This document shows positions 53,680 to 64,000 of a stretch of 64,000 bases of DNA, piece after piece. This stretch comes from Pomphorhynchus laevis (lineage: Eukaryota; Acanthocephala; Palaeacanthocephala; Echinorhynchida; Pomphorhynchidae), in the NCBI GenBank assembly GCA_012934845.2, contig WNNJ02001036.1:62001-126000 (forward strand), written 5' to 3'. Under the pieces are notes generated by a model. That model made no database searches. It was not told the DNA's origin and saw nothing but the letters and a program-made list of their open reading frames with translations. Numbering within the stretch: the first letter of the stretch is position 1; each line of letters begins with the position of its first letter. The position numbers and the translations under genes are program-made.

Positions 53680-55320
53680 AGTTCTTGTTTCCATATTCTT
53701 TTAAATAAGCGCCATTTTATGTTCGAATAGCTGAAAATGACCTTATTTTCATCGTCTTCAAATGTTCTCCTTAAATTCTTACGATCACCATCTCTCGGAC
53801 GATGCTCGTTTTCTTCTTAATCCAAGTTGAAGTAAACATCGTGAATACACCTGAGTTCGATATGTGATCGAGCGTATTGATTTTTGCGATTTAGCGTAGA
53901 CAACAACGCTCAAAGTAGCAAACTGCTATTCAGCAGCTATTCAGCAGCACTGGTAGACAGACGACTATACCCGCACTTTTGTCGCAAAATACATCGGTAT
54001 CGTGCCAGAGAGATTTCCGACTGAGAAGGTAGCATCAGCTTTTATTATCCAGCTTTGAATATCGCTATCGCATCGATAATCATCGATAATTATTGAACCG
54101 AGATAAGTGAAAGATAACAACAGATAATAGCTAGTAGCTTACATTTCGGTTTAAGTATTTTCCATTAACCAGTATTTTCTTGATGCTTTGTCTATACGAG
54201 TTACTATTCGCTTAATATCTACTGATAACTCTGATATTACGACCACATCATCCGCATAAGTCAAATCAGATATCAGATCACTCGGAAGTAATCGAATACC
54301 CTCATTGTGCGTATCAAACGTTTCCCATAGAAGATGGTCAATAACACGTTTCCCATAGAAGATGGTTAATAGTTTAGATGGCTAAACTATTCTACTGGTA
54401 ATACACTTCCCTGTAGAACACTTGAAGTGATAATGAATGAACTCCAAAGCAACTCCCTTCGCGAACGACTGGCAGTATTTTCATACATGACACTGGTAAT
54501 TTCACACAAACGCGCAGAAATACCTGAGGTATGGATGAGTTTCCAGATGAGTAGTCAATTTACTTGGTTAAACGCCAAGTTGAAATCCAAGAATAATAGC
54601 ACCATGGGTTAGTGATAATCTTGACGGAAGTCCATCAGAACGCGAAGGGTAAAGATATCATCAATGCATCCTCGGTTAATATTTTGGATTAATTAAATTT
54701 ACGATCAAGTATATTTAGGATTATGGTTTCCAGAATTTCGTATACAACCAGTGGGAACAATATAGGTCGGTAATTCAAGTACAGTGAGGCGTATATTTTT
54801 TAGTATTGGAATTTTTTCTGATACATGCATTTTGAAGGAATTTGATTATGATTCTAAATGAACCGGAAACGATCTAATATATACTCTACAACACCATTTT
54901 TTTTGCAGAAAATCCTGCGGAATTTCTGCATTTTAGTGAGTTAACCACTTGACTAATTTCACTACTTGTTAGGGAATTCCCATAATTTCCAATACAACCG
55001 TATACACAGGATACATATGACGTCTTATAAATATATTATTGTTGTTAGAGAATGTTGTGTCTATCTTCTAATAGATATTTGTAAATTAACTCCCCAACGT
55101 ACTAACCGTGCATGCATCTCGAACAATTTACAGGACATATCAGTTTTCCACAAACTTGTGACTCCGCGTTTATAAGGTGTATAGAATCTCGTTACAGCAC
55201 TAAAAACTTGTGTGCATTGCCATTCTTAGCTGCTTTCTGGGCTTCTTTGACAAGTTCTTGCCAATATTTATCTTTATCGTGATGGATGCTGGCGAGTAAG
55301 TTGCGTGTAAAAATCATTAT
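53680..55320 (-). mobile_element. LINE fragment, RTE-like: linker to RT
   Basis: Minus strand from right to left: KDKYWQELVKEAQKAAKNGN (55290-55220, the pre-RT W..L..E...AA..GN block), NYRPILFPLVVYEILETIIL (about 54770-54710, start of RT), LTYADDVVVISELSVDIKRI (54265-54210, motif C intact), FTYLGSIIIDDYRCDSDIQS (54120-54060). Further thumb sequence runs to about 53680. Many stops. The plus-strand frames at 54427 and 54966 are shadows. Confidence 0.7.
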
Positions 55321-55426
55321 TTCCTGCAATCATGCTTGTCTTTCTTTTATCGGAAATAATTATAATTATTCGCTTATCCTATCATTCCTTGGGATTTTGG
55401 GACAAGTAAGAATTCGTGAACACAAA

Positions 55427-55493
55427 TCACAAAACATGGAAGAAATTATAGACAAATAATTTGTATTAATTAATAAAGATATACGGAAAGAAG
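55427..55493 (+). pseudogene. Diverged copy of the 5' end of the 57117 gene
   Basis: ACACAAATCACAAAACATGG and GAAGAAATTATAGACAAATA correspond to 57093-57140 with scattered substitutions, up to GATATACGG. An in-frame stop occurs a few codons after the start. It lies immediately beside the PLE tail at 55500. Confidence 0.7.
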
Positions 55494-55499
55494 TATTAT

Positions 55500-56520
55500 A
55501 AATAAATTAAATCAGCTTACTGAGTCTACGTATTTAATATAATTATAAAATAAACAAAACATAATAATGCTAAATCAAAATTTAATAATTAAATAATAAA
55601 ATTAATAATTAAAATTAATAATAATAAAATAATAAAATTAATAATAAAATTAATAATTGTTTTTAGATTTTCTATAATTTAAATCAAGTTAAAAAAATGA
55701 AATTTAAAATAAAAGTCATTTTTATGAATTGACTAATAAATAACAGACGTTGTATCAGAATAAGAATTAGAGGTCATCAGGAGGAACTGCTATGCTATCA
55801 GGTTTCGGCCCCTAACTCCTCTACCCAACATAGCAGCGGGGCCAAATACATGCTAATGATGTATTTCCTCTGATAATAACTATCTAGTATCTTATTCTAA
55901 TACAAAGTATATTATTTATTATCCATCCATAAAAATTTGCCACTTAAGAGTTTAAATTTATTCTTTATATTATTGTGTTGATTTATATATTTTACTATTT
56001 TCTGCTTGATGTTATTTTTATAGTAACCTAGTTTAAAATATGTATCTATTAAATTATTTAAATGATTTTGAAGAAAGCCAATATCATTACATATTGTTGC
56101 AATTCTTAAAATTTCATTATTTAATGTATTATATTTTATATTATATGGTATGCATGAATGCTCATGCAAAAATATGTTTCTTGTAAATTTAAATATGTCA
56201 TCTTTACGATATAAATTAATAGTAGTTTTAGTTAATGTTAATTTAATGTTCATATCTAGATATACACCTTCTTTATCATTAATATTGGTTTTGTTAAGAA
56301 TAAGGCTTTCTGGATAAATGTTGCTTCACTAATTGAATAAAAATTATTAGAATTAAATACACATATATCATCAATGTATCGAAACATATATTTCATATAT
56401 TTATATTGTTTAGATTTAGTTTTTACACAGTTATGAACAAATTCATATTCTATAAAGCTTAAAAACAAGTCAGCTATAATTGGGCTACTATTACCACCCA
56501 TTGGAACACTTTTTGTTTGT
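55500..56520 (-). mobile_element. Permuted PLE, RT C-terminal half with full 3' UTR
   Basis: Minus strand: GGNSSPIIADLFLSFIEYEF (motif B), FRYIDDICVFNS (motif C), MNIKLTLTKTTINLYRKDDI, EHSCIPYNIKYNTLN, ending near 55912. The UTR contains the structured segment (55774-55875), the A/T-rich part and the terminal tail (CAGCTTACTGAGTCTACGTA, 55512). The 5' side is cut at motif B, where other truncated copies also begin. Two frames are needed, so it is broken. Confidence 0.88.
55774..55875 (-). ncRNA. Structured PLE 3' UTR segment with P1 pair swap
   Basis: P1 in the sense direction is AAATACAT/ATGTATTT, where most copies have AAATACGT/ACGTATTT: a G-C pair replaced by A-T on both strands. P2 (GGCCCC/GGGGCC) and P3 (CTGCTATG/CATAGCAG) are perfect. 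The outer stem is only partly retained. Confidence 0.6.
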
Positions 56521-57116
56521 TTTAAAATTATTTCAAAAAAATTTTAAATATTTTTAAATAATTTGAAATAATTCAAACAATTATAAATAATTTTGAAATA
56601 AGTAAATTAAAGGAAATAATATAAATTATTATTTATATTATTATATAAATAATTAAGTAATTTCTATTTAGCAAAATATTCAATTTTATTTTTATTTATT
56701 TATAGTTAAATTTTTGTTAGATTTTCGTTATAGTATATAGCTATTTGTTATTTCAAATATTGGGTTAATTAAGATTATAAGGTTAAAACCATATATTATA
56801 AGGTTTTCCTAATATAAGATTAGTTAAATTCTAACGCTTCTTTAATATCAAAAACAAATCAGCTATAATAATTTCAAGTAATAATAAGTCAGCTATTATA
56901 ATTTAAATAATATCATCGAGTAAAAAATCAAATTGTTCGTAAACAAAACAAGAAATCAAATAATAGAGAGAAACAAAATAGTGAATAAAAACAGCAAAAT
57001 ATTATCTTAGTAAGATATGATAAAACAGGATTATATCTATTATATTATCTATTCTATATCCCGTTATATAAGATATAACGGTTCTAATAAAATGATTTGA
57101 ACACAAATCAAAAAGG
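56521..57116. other. AT-rich flank between PLE and the small gene
   Basis: AATAATTTGAAATAATT-type simple sequence. TCAGCTATAATAATTT-like scraps near 56850-56900 recall the PLE motif B region. No gene seen. It would contain the promoter of the 57117 gene. Confidence 0.45.
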
Positions 57117-57386
57117 ATGGAAGAAATTCTAGACAAATTATTTGTACTAATTACGGATGATATACGGGAACAAGATAAATACGAAATCGAATTAGTAGAC
57201 GGTAAGCTCAATAGATCTGCGGACAATGATTTTGATAAAGACAGAATTAATACTAAACTCGCCCTTAAACTAGTTGTATACATGATACCTCTATTTATCC
57301 TGCTCCTTGCTTTTGCTGTTGTGCTTATATATTTAAAACGAAAGAGCAGTCGACCGAAGCCATCTGAATATGCAAATAATGATTAA
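57117..57386 (+). CDS. Small single-pass membrane protein, unknown
   Basis: 89 codons from ATG to TAA, with no introns apparent. Residues 1-50 are acidic and helical (MEEILDKLFVLITDDIREQD, KYEIELVDGK). A hydrophobic span follows, LVVYMIPLFILLLAFAVVLI, then a basic YLKRKSSRPK and a short polar tail. By the positive-inside rule the tail would be cytosolic. A diverged copy of the first ~60 bp lies at 55427-55493, so the locus was partly duplicated. The ATG was chosen because the similarity to the other copy spans it. I do not recognise a family. The frame on the opposite strand is a shadow. Confidence 0.55.
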   Translation: MEEILDKLFVLITDDIREQDKYEIELVDGKLNRSADNDFDKDRINTKLALKLVVYMIPLFILLLAFAVVLIYLKRKSSRPKPSEYANND

Positions 57387-57760
57387 GTTAACAATTGGTG
57401 TAATTACATTTTAAAAAACTGATCTCTGAATTTTAGGTGTATTTTTTACATCATCAGCATAAATAATAAGTCCGGTGTATACTTGATTTACTGTAACTTG
57501 TAGCAAGTAATCATTCAAACTGTGATGGTTTATTTAAAATGTCCATTAATGTATTTTGATAGTCCACAAAAGCGATATTCGTAATATATTGCGTATATGG
57601 GTATATTTTCTTTGCTTGTTGATATTTAATTAACTTCCGTAAGTGACAAATCGTTCCTAATGTGGATGTAAATTTTTAAATCGTACTCTAACTTAGGACG
57701 TTGATATGTTTAATCGAAATGATAAATATTTCCTTTTAGTTTTATATATATTTTATTTAT
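57387..57760. other. Downstream flank of the small gene
   Basis: No feature recognised. No AATAAA lies immediately after the stop; the first AATAAT-like signals are near 57465. Confidence 0.45.
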
Positions 57761-59260
57761 ATTAAAGAAAATAATTATTGAAAAGATTTTGGATTAAAAC
57801 GCTTAATTTCATGTACCCATTAGGATTGAATGACGTGGTACAAGGAATTGGCAGAAGTAGTATAATACATAATAAACAACTATATTATAATAATCCAGTT
57901 AAACGCAAACCAAGAAGTCATGGTGATAAAAGGAATAGGAAAAATAGAGTTAAAAATATTAAAAAAGATATGTATATAAATGAACAATTAGAAATATTAA
58001 AACAACTTTTAAGAGATAATAAGCTGAAAGATCTTTATGTAAATATAAGAAATTTTTCTAAAGATATCATATGTTCAATAAATCAAAAATTAATTAACGA
58101 CTATGATAGGCTAAGTTGTATAATAGACAGTTATTGTAATACAAAATACTATAATCATACAATAAATGTTAATAATAACAATAGAAAATATACATTAACC
58201 ATAAACTTCATTAATAAATGTATAGAAAACACAAATATAGCCGGACTTTAAAATAATTCTAAAAGTAAAGAAATAATAGGGTCAGATTTAAGTAAATATA
58301 TTCCTAAAATAAGGTATAAACTCCTACCACCATTAGGACGAAAAATTTGTAATTATAATAAAGAATTAAAATCAATATGTAACGATAATATTAGAAACAT
58401 AATGGAAACAGAATGCAATTGTAAAAGTCTTAGTTTTGATAAAATAAATGAACATATATGTACCCATAATCTAGAATTAATTGAAAATTGTGAATTAAGA
58501 AAGCTGCTATCAAAAGGGTATAAATATAGATTAAATAATAACAACGACAAAAATAAAATTTACAATTCGTTATATAATAACTTAAATGATTACTTTAGTA
58601 AGCTGATTAATAGTGAAAGCTCGAATATATCTAAGATAAAAATTTGGAAAGATTATATATTTGATAAAATTAAAAATAAAATGAAAATAAGAAACAATTA
58701 TAAAAGGAAAGATAAAATTAATAAAGATATGTATAAAGAACTTACTAAATTAAAGGATAACTATATAATAACAACTATTGATAAAGCTAGTAATAACTTT
58801 GTCTTCATATGCAAAAAGCTTTATTATGATATACTAATGAAAGAGGTTAATTCTAATGATTTAAATGTAAATCCAACATATGAACGTAGTGAGTTGAGTT
58901 TAGAAACAATTATTACAAGTCACTGTTCTATAATGGATAAAAAGGGTATAAAGGTTGAATTAGATAATAAAACTATACCTATATTATATTGGAATCCAAA
59001 ATTACATAAAAATCCAATAAAACCTAGGTTCATATGTAGTGCTTTTAAATGTACATTAAAACCGCTTTCGGTTTATATGAATAAAATACTTAAAGTAATT
59101 AAAGCACACTTTAAAAAATATTGTGACTAAAAAACTCTTATGCTATCAGGTTTCGACCCCTATTCCTCGACAAAATATAGCTAGGGAGCCGAACACGCGC
59201 TTATGACGTGTCTAAAATACGTGCTAATGACGTAAAATAAGAAACTGAATCACAAGACTT
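57760..59260 (+). mobile_element. Permuted PLE middle part joined to an inverted 3' UTR
   Basis: 57778-58250 holds the nuclease end (FWIKTLNFMYPLGLNDVVQG) and basic linker. 58402-59130 is a 242-codon open frame: the ECNCKSLSFDKINEHICTHN region (CxC and following His/Cys), LRKLLSKGYKYRLN, TTIDKASNNFVFICKKLYYD, YWNPKLHKNPIKPRFICSAF. This is the best-preserved linker and RT N-terminus in the window. At about 59127 the coding part stops and a reverse-oriented structured segment follows (59137-59235), so two elements are joined head to head. Confidence 0.85.
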
Positions 59261-60866
59261 TACTCATATAAATATCATTAACCTATTTTTTCTTACTTAA
59301 TAAAAAACATATACTTCACTCAACTTTCTTTTTTACTGTATAACGCTATACTTCTATGGCCAACCCATATTGTAAACATTGCTTTAACTTTATTGTTTTA
59401 CTTTAAATAAACTGTAAACTGAAATGAATTCACAAAATAAACTGCAAACTGAAATGAAGTATAGTGTGGACAATGGTTATAACTCAATATTATTATAACT
59501 CAATATATATTTATATATAAATTAAGGTTAAAAGTTAAACTTATTTGACAAATTAAACAATAAAGTGGGCATTAACATCGTATTTACTTAAAACTAAAAT
59601 CAAAAAGATAAATTAATTATAAACAAAAAGCATTACTTAATGACGAAAGCCATTTTACAAACTTGGCTTTGTTGATAATAGATATAAATGGGTCTGATTC
59701 GAATTTTCTTAATTTGTTCATATTCAACTTAGTGGCTAAATGTACAAAACATAATATAAAATACTCTAATCGGACAATAATTTTTTAATAATAAAATCTT
59801 ATTCAAATTAATTTATTTTCATTTTTCAATGAATAATTCAATGAATCTTATTCAATACTAAAGGAAGCGGACAATAAATGTTAATAATAACAAAAAAATC
59901 TACTAACCATAAACTTCATTAGTAAATATATTGGAATGCAAGAATACAGGTTATTAAAATAATTTTATAAAATTATACAACTTTTGTATATCTTATTTCT
60001 TGTTGCATTCGATAGCTAATTGTTGCTGACACATATATTACTTTTATGTGACAAATCATATAATGAGGTTATAATTTGAATTGATTTGTGCAATAATATA
60101 ATTATGCAATTCGAAACAGCGATACACATCTCTAATAAAAATAAATCGAATATATTAGAATATAAAATTATATTATAATTGATTCTTACGATTCAATTAT
60201 GTTTAAATATCATATTTGTGGCAAATTTTAAGATATAATTTATTGGTATTTTAAAACATTATAATTAAACTTGAATTTAAATTAAGCAAAAAGTATAATC
60301 GAATATTTTTTAAATTATTCGTGAAAATATGTAAAAACTACGAAAACTCAGCTAGCTAAATTGATCGTAATCAAACTTGAATTTAAAGTAAACAATTTAT
60401 TTACTTATTTTTATTTATTTTATAATTTTTAATTATATTAAATACGTAATCTTGAATTTAAAGTAAGCAAAAAGTATAATTGAATATTTTTTAAGTTATT
60501 CGTTTATAAATGTTTTATTTACAATATTACAAATTTAAAGATAGTGTGTAAATACGTTTATCTTTTATTTATTACTTATTAGGATTTATTAATTATTTGC
60601 TATCATAAATATTTTATTAATTTTTCCATAATCAATTATTTTTCTAATAAATAATCACCAAATGTTAATCTGTAATACAACATGAAAGTATTCGAAGTGT
60701 TTAATTAATAAAGTATAATAATATTTGTTGATTATTATGTTTTAAATTTAAATCCATCGATAAAAATTGCAATAATTAAATGTTACTATAATAAATGTGA
60801 TCTTTCTTTTTTACTTGTTTATCAAACAGTTGTTTAGTATTGATAATTCAAACTTTGTTTAAAAAT
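59261..60866. other. AT-rich stretch with PLE scraps
   Basis: 59755-59780 and 59870-59930 match the PLE linker (CGGACAATAAATGTTAATAA). Tail-like ACTCAGCTAGCTAAATTGAT occurs near 60348. The phrase CTTGAATTTAAAGTAA recurs near 60380 and 60450 (with related forms near 60270), as does CAAAAAGTATAAT near 60290 and 60468. No gene seen. Confidence 0.5.
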
Positions 60867-61445
60867 TCACGATAACTTATTGTTTTATATGAACAAAACA
60901 GGGAGGAAATAGTAAAATCTATAAGACGCAGCATTTACAATTTTATTATTTTTTAAAAATGGGTCCTTTAATTAATTTATTCAATCAGATCAATGTAGAC
61001 AATAAATTCCGCAAGGACGATGGATTGCAGAACGTAGAGCGCGGGTGCAGCGCGAACACACCTTTGCGAGAAGCACGCCGATGCGAGATCGTAGTTTTCG
61101 AATTTCATCCGCGTACAAAGTCCGGGGTTTCCGATCCGTTTCACCTGATATCTTTTGGAACAGTGTTGTGCATTCCTTGCCGTTTCCATCATAACATGAG
61201 AGAATAACGGGTGTTATTAATAACGGGCAAGCTCGACCTCCACCATTCTTTCAAGATATGTGCTCCTTTTTCGCGACAAAGAAAAAAGTTGTTCGACTTT
61301 TGAATGCTCCTTATTCACCATCAAGTATAACTTGATGTATAACATCAAGTATAACATCACGATAACTTATTGTTTTATATGAACAAAACAGGGAGGAAAT
61401 AGTAAAATCTATAAGACGCAGCATTTACAATTTTATTATTTTTTA
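60867..61445. repeat. 89-bp perfect direct repeat flanking a GC-richer insert
   Basis: 60867-60955 and 61357-61445 are identical over 89 bp (TCACGATAACTTATTGTTTT ... TTATTATTTTTTA). The ~400 bp between are much richer in GC, with an 82-codon plus-strand and a 71-codon minus-strand frame, neither with a known motif. The insert ends with CATCAAGTATAAC repeated. It looks like an insertion that duplicated its flank, or a tandem duplication with later change. Confidence 0.9.
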
Positions 61446-62430
61446 CAAAAATCAATATTCATCTGAATTCTTTAACGGTTGAATTAGTGATTTTAAATCC
61501 TGTTATTAATTTCATACCAAGACTATTTAAAAATATAATTTAGAAACCAAAGATGAAATTTCGACGCATCATAGATTATTTATTAATCAATTTACTAAAA
61601 TTTAATTTTTTATAAAATATGAATGTGTTCATATTCATTTAGGTTATAAAAAATATAATTTAATAATTTCTAATTAAAATTTTTTTCTAAAAAAATATAT
61701 ACATATATTAAATTAAATAATAGTTTAATGGTTTATAATATTTACAAAATTTTACTTTTTAGTTTTTTGTAAAAACAAAAAGTTAAGGTAAACGTTTTGC
61801 TATAGTCATCATCATATTTTATCTTTATTTTTAGTTTTTGCAATGCTTTATTAAAATATGGTAACTGCTACAAAGTGAATCATTGACAATCTGATATTAG
61901 TAATCTGATTCATGTAATTTAAAAAAATATCGTGTTATTATTTTGATAATGTCAAGCAAAAGCTTAGCCTTGCTAAGGAAAGTGACTTCACCACAAAAAG
62001 CCCTCATGATGAATTTTTAATTTTTTATTTATCTTCATGTTGATAAAACTTTTTTCATTTATCTTAATGTGATACATTTATTTTGATGTTAATAAGAGTT
62101 GATTTATCTTAATGTTGATAACTGTCATGAAATATACGTTCGCTATTATCACAATCTACTCAATATGTAAGCTTAACATTTTATTATGTATTTGTTAAAT
62201 CAAGTTAATTTATCATTAAATATACAAATTTAGTTAAGACATTTGTGGGAATTATATACTCGAGAAAACACTTTACTATAATTAGTGAATAACTATATTT
62301 TAAATAAAAACTATTTTTCAAACATTTTATTATAATGATTATACAACTAGAATAGTTTTATTCCTGCGAACACTACTTCAATTGATGATTCATTACACAA
62401 GACCGATATAACAATGTGCGTTCAACAATA
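61446..62430. other. AT-rich spacer
   Basis: Nothing coding recognised. ATCTTAATGTTGATAA-type phrases repeat three times around 62030-62120. Confidence 0.45.
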
Positions 62431-63450
62431 GCTAGCTGCAATTACCTTTATCTGCTTCCAAAAATCCACAAACCGAAACTACACATGAAGTGTAAACATC
62501 GCGAGTTATGCATCGTTAGGTCATAAGCTTGTCAAAGTAACTAACAGCCTACTATTGTCAATTATCCCAATACCTTATTTTTATCTCAAAGATGGTCGTT
62601 ATTTCGTAAATCAAGTGTGTTTAACCTATTATCTTAGATACTAGGTCATGTCAGCTGAGGCTATATCCTAATTATATAATGTCTCATTGCCTAAAGTATT
62701 AGATATGACCTCCAAAGCTTTGACCGACAGATGCATGCCACCGACCATGTATCAAGATCAGTGGACAATTTTACTACAAAGTTGTACCTCGTAAAACGAC
62801 TTGGTATTCAAGGATGGTATTTATGATCAGGTTGATTGAGAATGCATGTACTTAACCGTAAGGGTTCAAATTTTTCAAATATTTATATGATCGATTGGTA
62901 GGAATACATATAAGACCTCATTTCAAACAGGATTAAAAGGTGGATATATGCAGATGATGTGTTTATGATATTTAATGTTGATTCATCTACACTCGATGTA
63001 TTGTCAAAACTAAGTTTTTGAGATGAGGCAATACAATAGAGTATAAGTTTCGAGGATACTTCTCGCAGCATATCATTCGTGGACGTTAAGCTTACGAAAT
63101 GTGAGGATGCAATACAAACCAACTTATAATGCAAACAATGTATTCCGTGATATCTTCCTTAGAACTCTCATATATCTTACTAATATAAAATAGCTACAGT
63201 CAAGGCATTATTATCACGACCAACGTTGATATGTTCATCCCGATATCTAGATATTAAAGAGCGGAATCAAGTGTGGGTAGTGCTAAAACATTGATGATAC
63301 CCGTTATTGTCGTTAAAAAGAGGGTTTCGACAGTCATACGTCGAAATATTAGTAAAATGTAAGGTTAAAAAGCCATCATACATATTTCAACGTACTCTCT
63401 TACAAATATCTCGTGTGAACAATACATGTTAGAATATCCTCACAAATGAT
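62430..63450 (+). mobile_element. Canonical PLE RT remnant
   Basis: Plus strand: NYLYLLPKIHKPKLHMK (62450, PK-x-HK signature). KRWIYADDVFMIFNVDSSTL follows at 62935 (motif C, YADD), then SISFEDTSRSISFVDVKLTK (63040; D-E motifs with FVDV). This is the Penelope/Poseidon style of motifs. Many frame changes. The minus-strand frame 63134-62883 is a shadow. A thumb-like stretch continues to about 63420. Confidence 0.7.
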
Positions 63451-64000
63451 TTCTATAAATCTCGTTTCTCTCATATAAACACTTATTATTAAACACCTAC
63501 AGCTCTCTTTCTTTTTTTCTTAAAAATTACACCCAAATATTTTCTTTCCTGATAAGTATATCGTATTCCTTGTAACGATTGCGATAGCTCATAAGTTATC
63601 AAATAGCACAACATTTGAATAAGAGGATTAAACAACTCCTTTAAGCATGTGGATATTAGCTGGTCAATCGTGAAACACGTTTTGAATACCGACATTAATG
63701 TTAATTTCGAATGGCAGATGATATTTATATTGAAGGAAGTACACCTAGAAAGCTAATGAAAGAATCGATATACAAATCGGTACATATAAATTAAATGCAA
63801 ATTAATAAATCCAACTTCAATCCAAAATTACATTGGGTTTTGTGGGAGTGTCATAGTTGCTGGATTCTTTCGTGTTTCTTGTAAATAGAGAGAGCTGCGT
63901 TAAGATATTATACTAATATTTAACTTGAAGAGGACGTAAGTCAAAAGCTTGTCTAATAATATCAGATGATTTAATCAGATTCGTCTGAGAAAATCTGGAC
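63451..64000. other. Right edge of the window, no recognised feature
   Basis: A minus-strand 68-codon frame at 63489-63695 has no motif. Nothing else supported. Confidence 0.4.

Overview
The window looks like nuclear DNA of an AT-rich invertebrate animal. It has spliced genes with GT-AG introns (many only 47-52 nt, a few of several kb). Almost all the rest is retroelement debris. The phylum cannot be fixed from the sequence. No prokaryotic organisation, rRNA gene, CRISPR array or convincing tRNA gene was seen.

Host genes. (1) 13257-27025, plus strand: a seven-exon endophilin-B-like N-BAR gene (257 codons) that stops before any SH3 domain. Its long introns are full of repeats, and intron 4 holds a recent copy of the gene's own 3' end. 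(2) 36445-39451, minus strand: a chain of small exons encoding a repeated Cys-containing module in consistent intron phases. Further upstream on the same strand, 44571-45602 encodes a membrane anchor plus a Thr-rich stalk. The two may be one type II membrane mucin-like gene split by retroelement insertions. (3) 3199-3323: a lone Ig-domain exon of titin/twitchin type. (4) 32020-32960, minus strand: coding-like exons of an unrecognised gene. (5) 57117-57386: a small single-pass membrane protein.

The dominant repeat is a Penelope-like element (PLE) with permuted domains: a GIY-YIG nuclease ahead of a CxC-bearing linker and the reverse transcriptase, as in the Naiad clade. More than a dozen copies or pieces lie on both strands. 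The best are at 5866-8935, 33060-36165, 39480-44200, 55500-56520 and 57760-59127. Their 3' UTR is also scattered alone, ends in a conserved ACTCAGTTAGCTGATTT-like tail, and carries a ~100-nt segment that folds into a hairpin plus pseudoknot with compensatory changes between copies. A second, canonical PLE type (C-terminal GIY-YIG) appears at 28980-30240, 37560-38060 and 62430-63450. Short inverted-repeat elements with hammerhead-like cores occur separately.

Other repeats include several LINE lineages (1-1250, 12059-12500, 26110-26650, 41490-42185, 48770-49750, 53080-55320), a retroelement ending in a Zn-finger/nuclease-like domain (21744-22740, 40735-42485), a tRNA-derived SINE with target-site duplications (24078-24249), gag-like fossils of an LTR element (2085-2310, 8940-9370), and minisatellites of 38, 39 and 22 bp. 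Across the window there is also an unexplained excess of perfect short hairpins with loops of about 3-7 nt.
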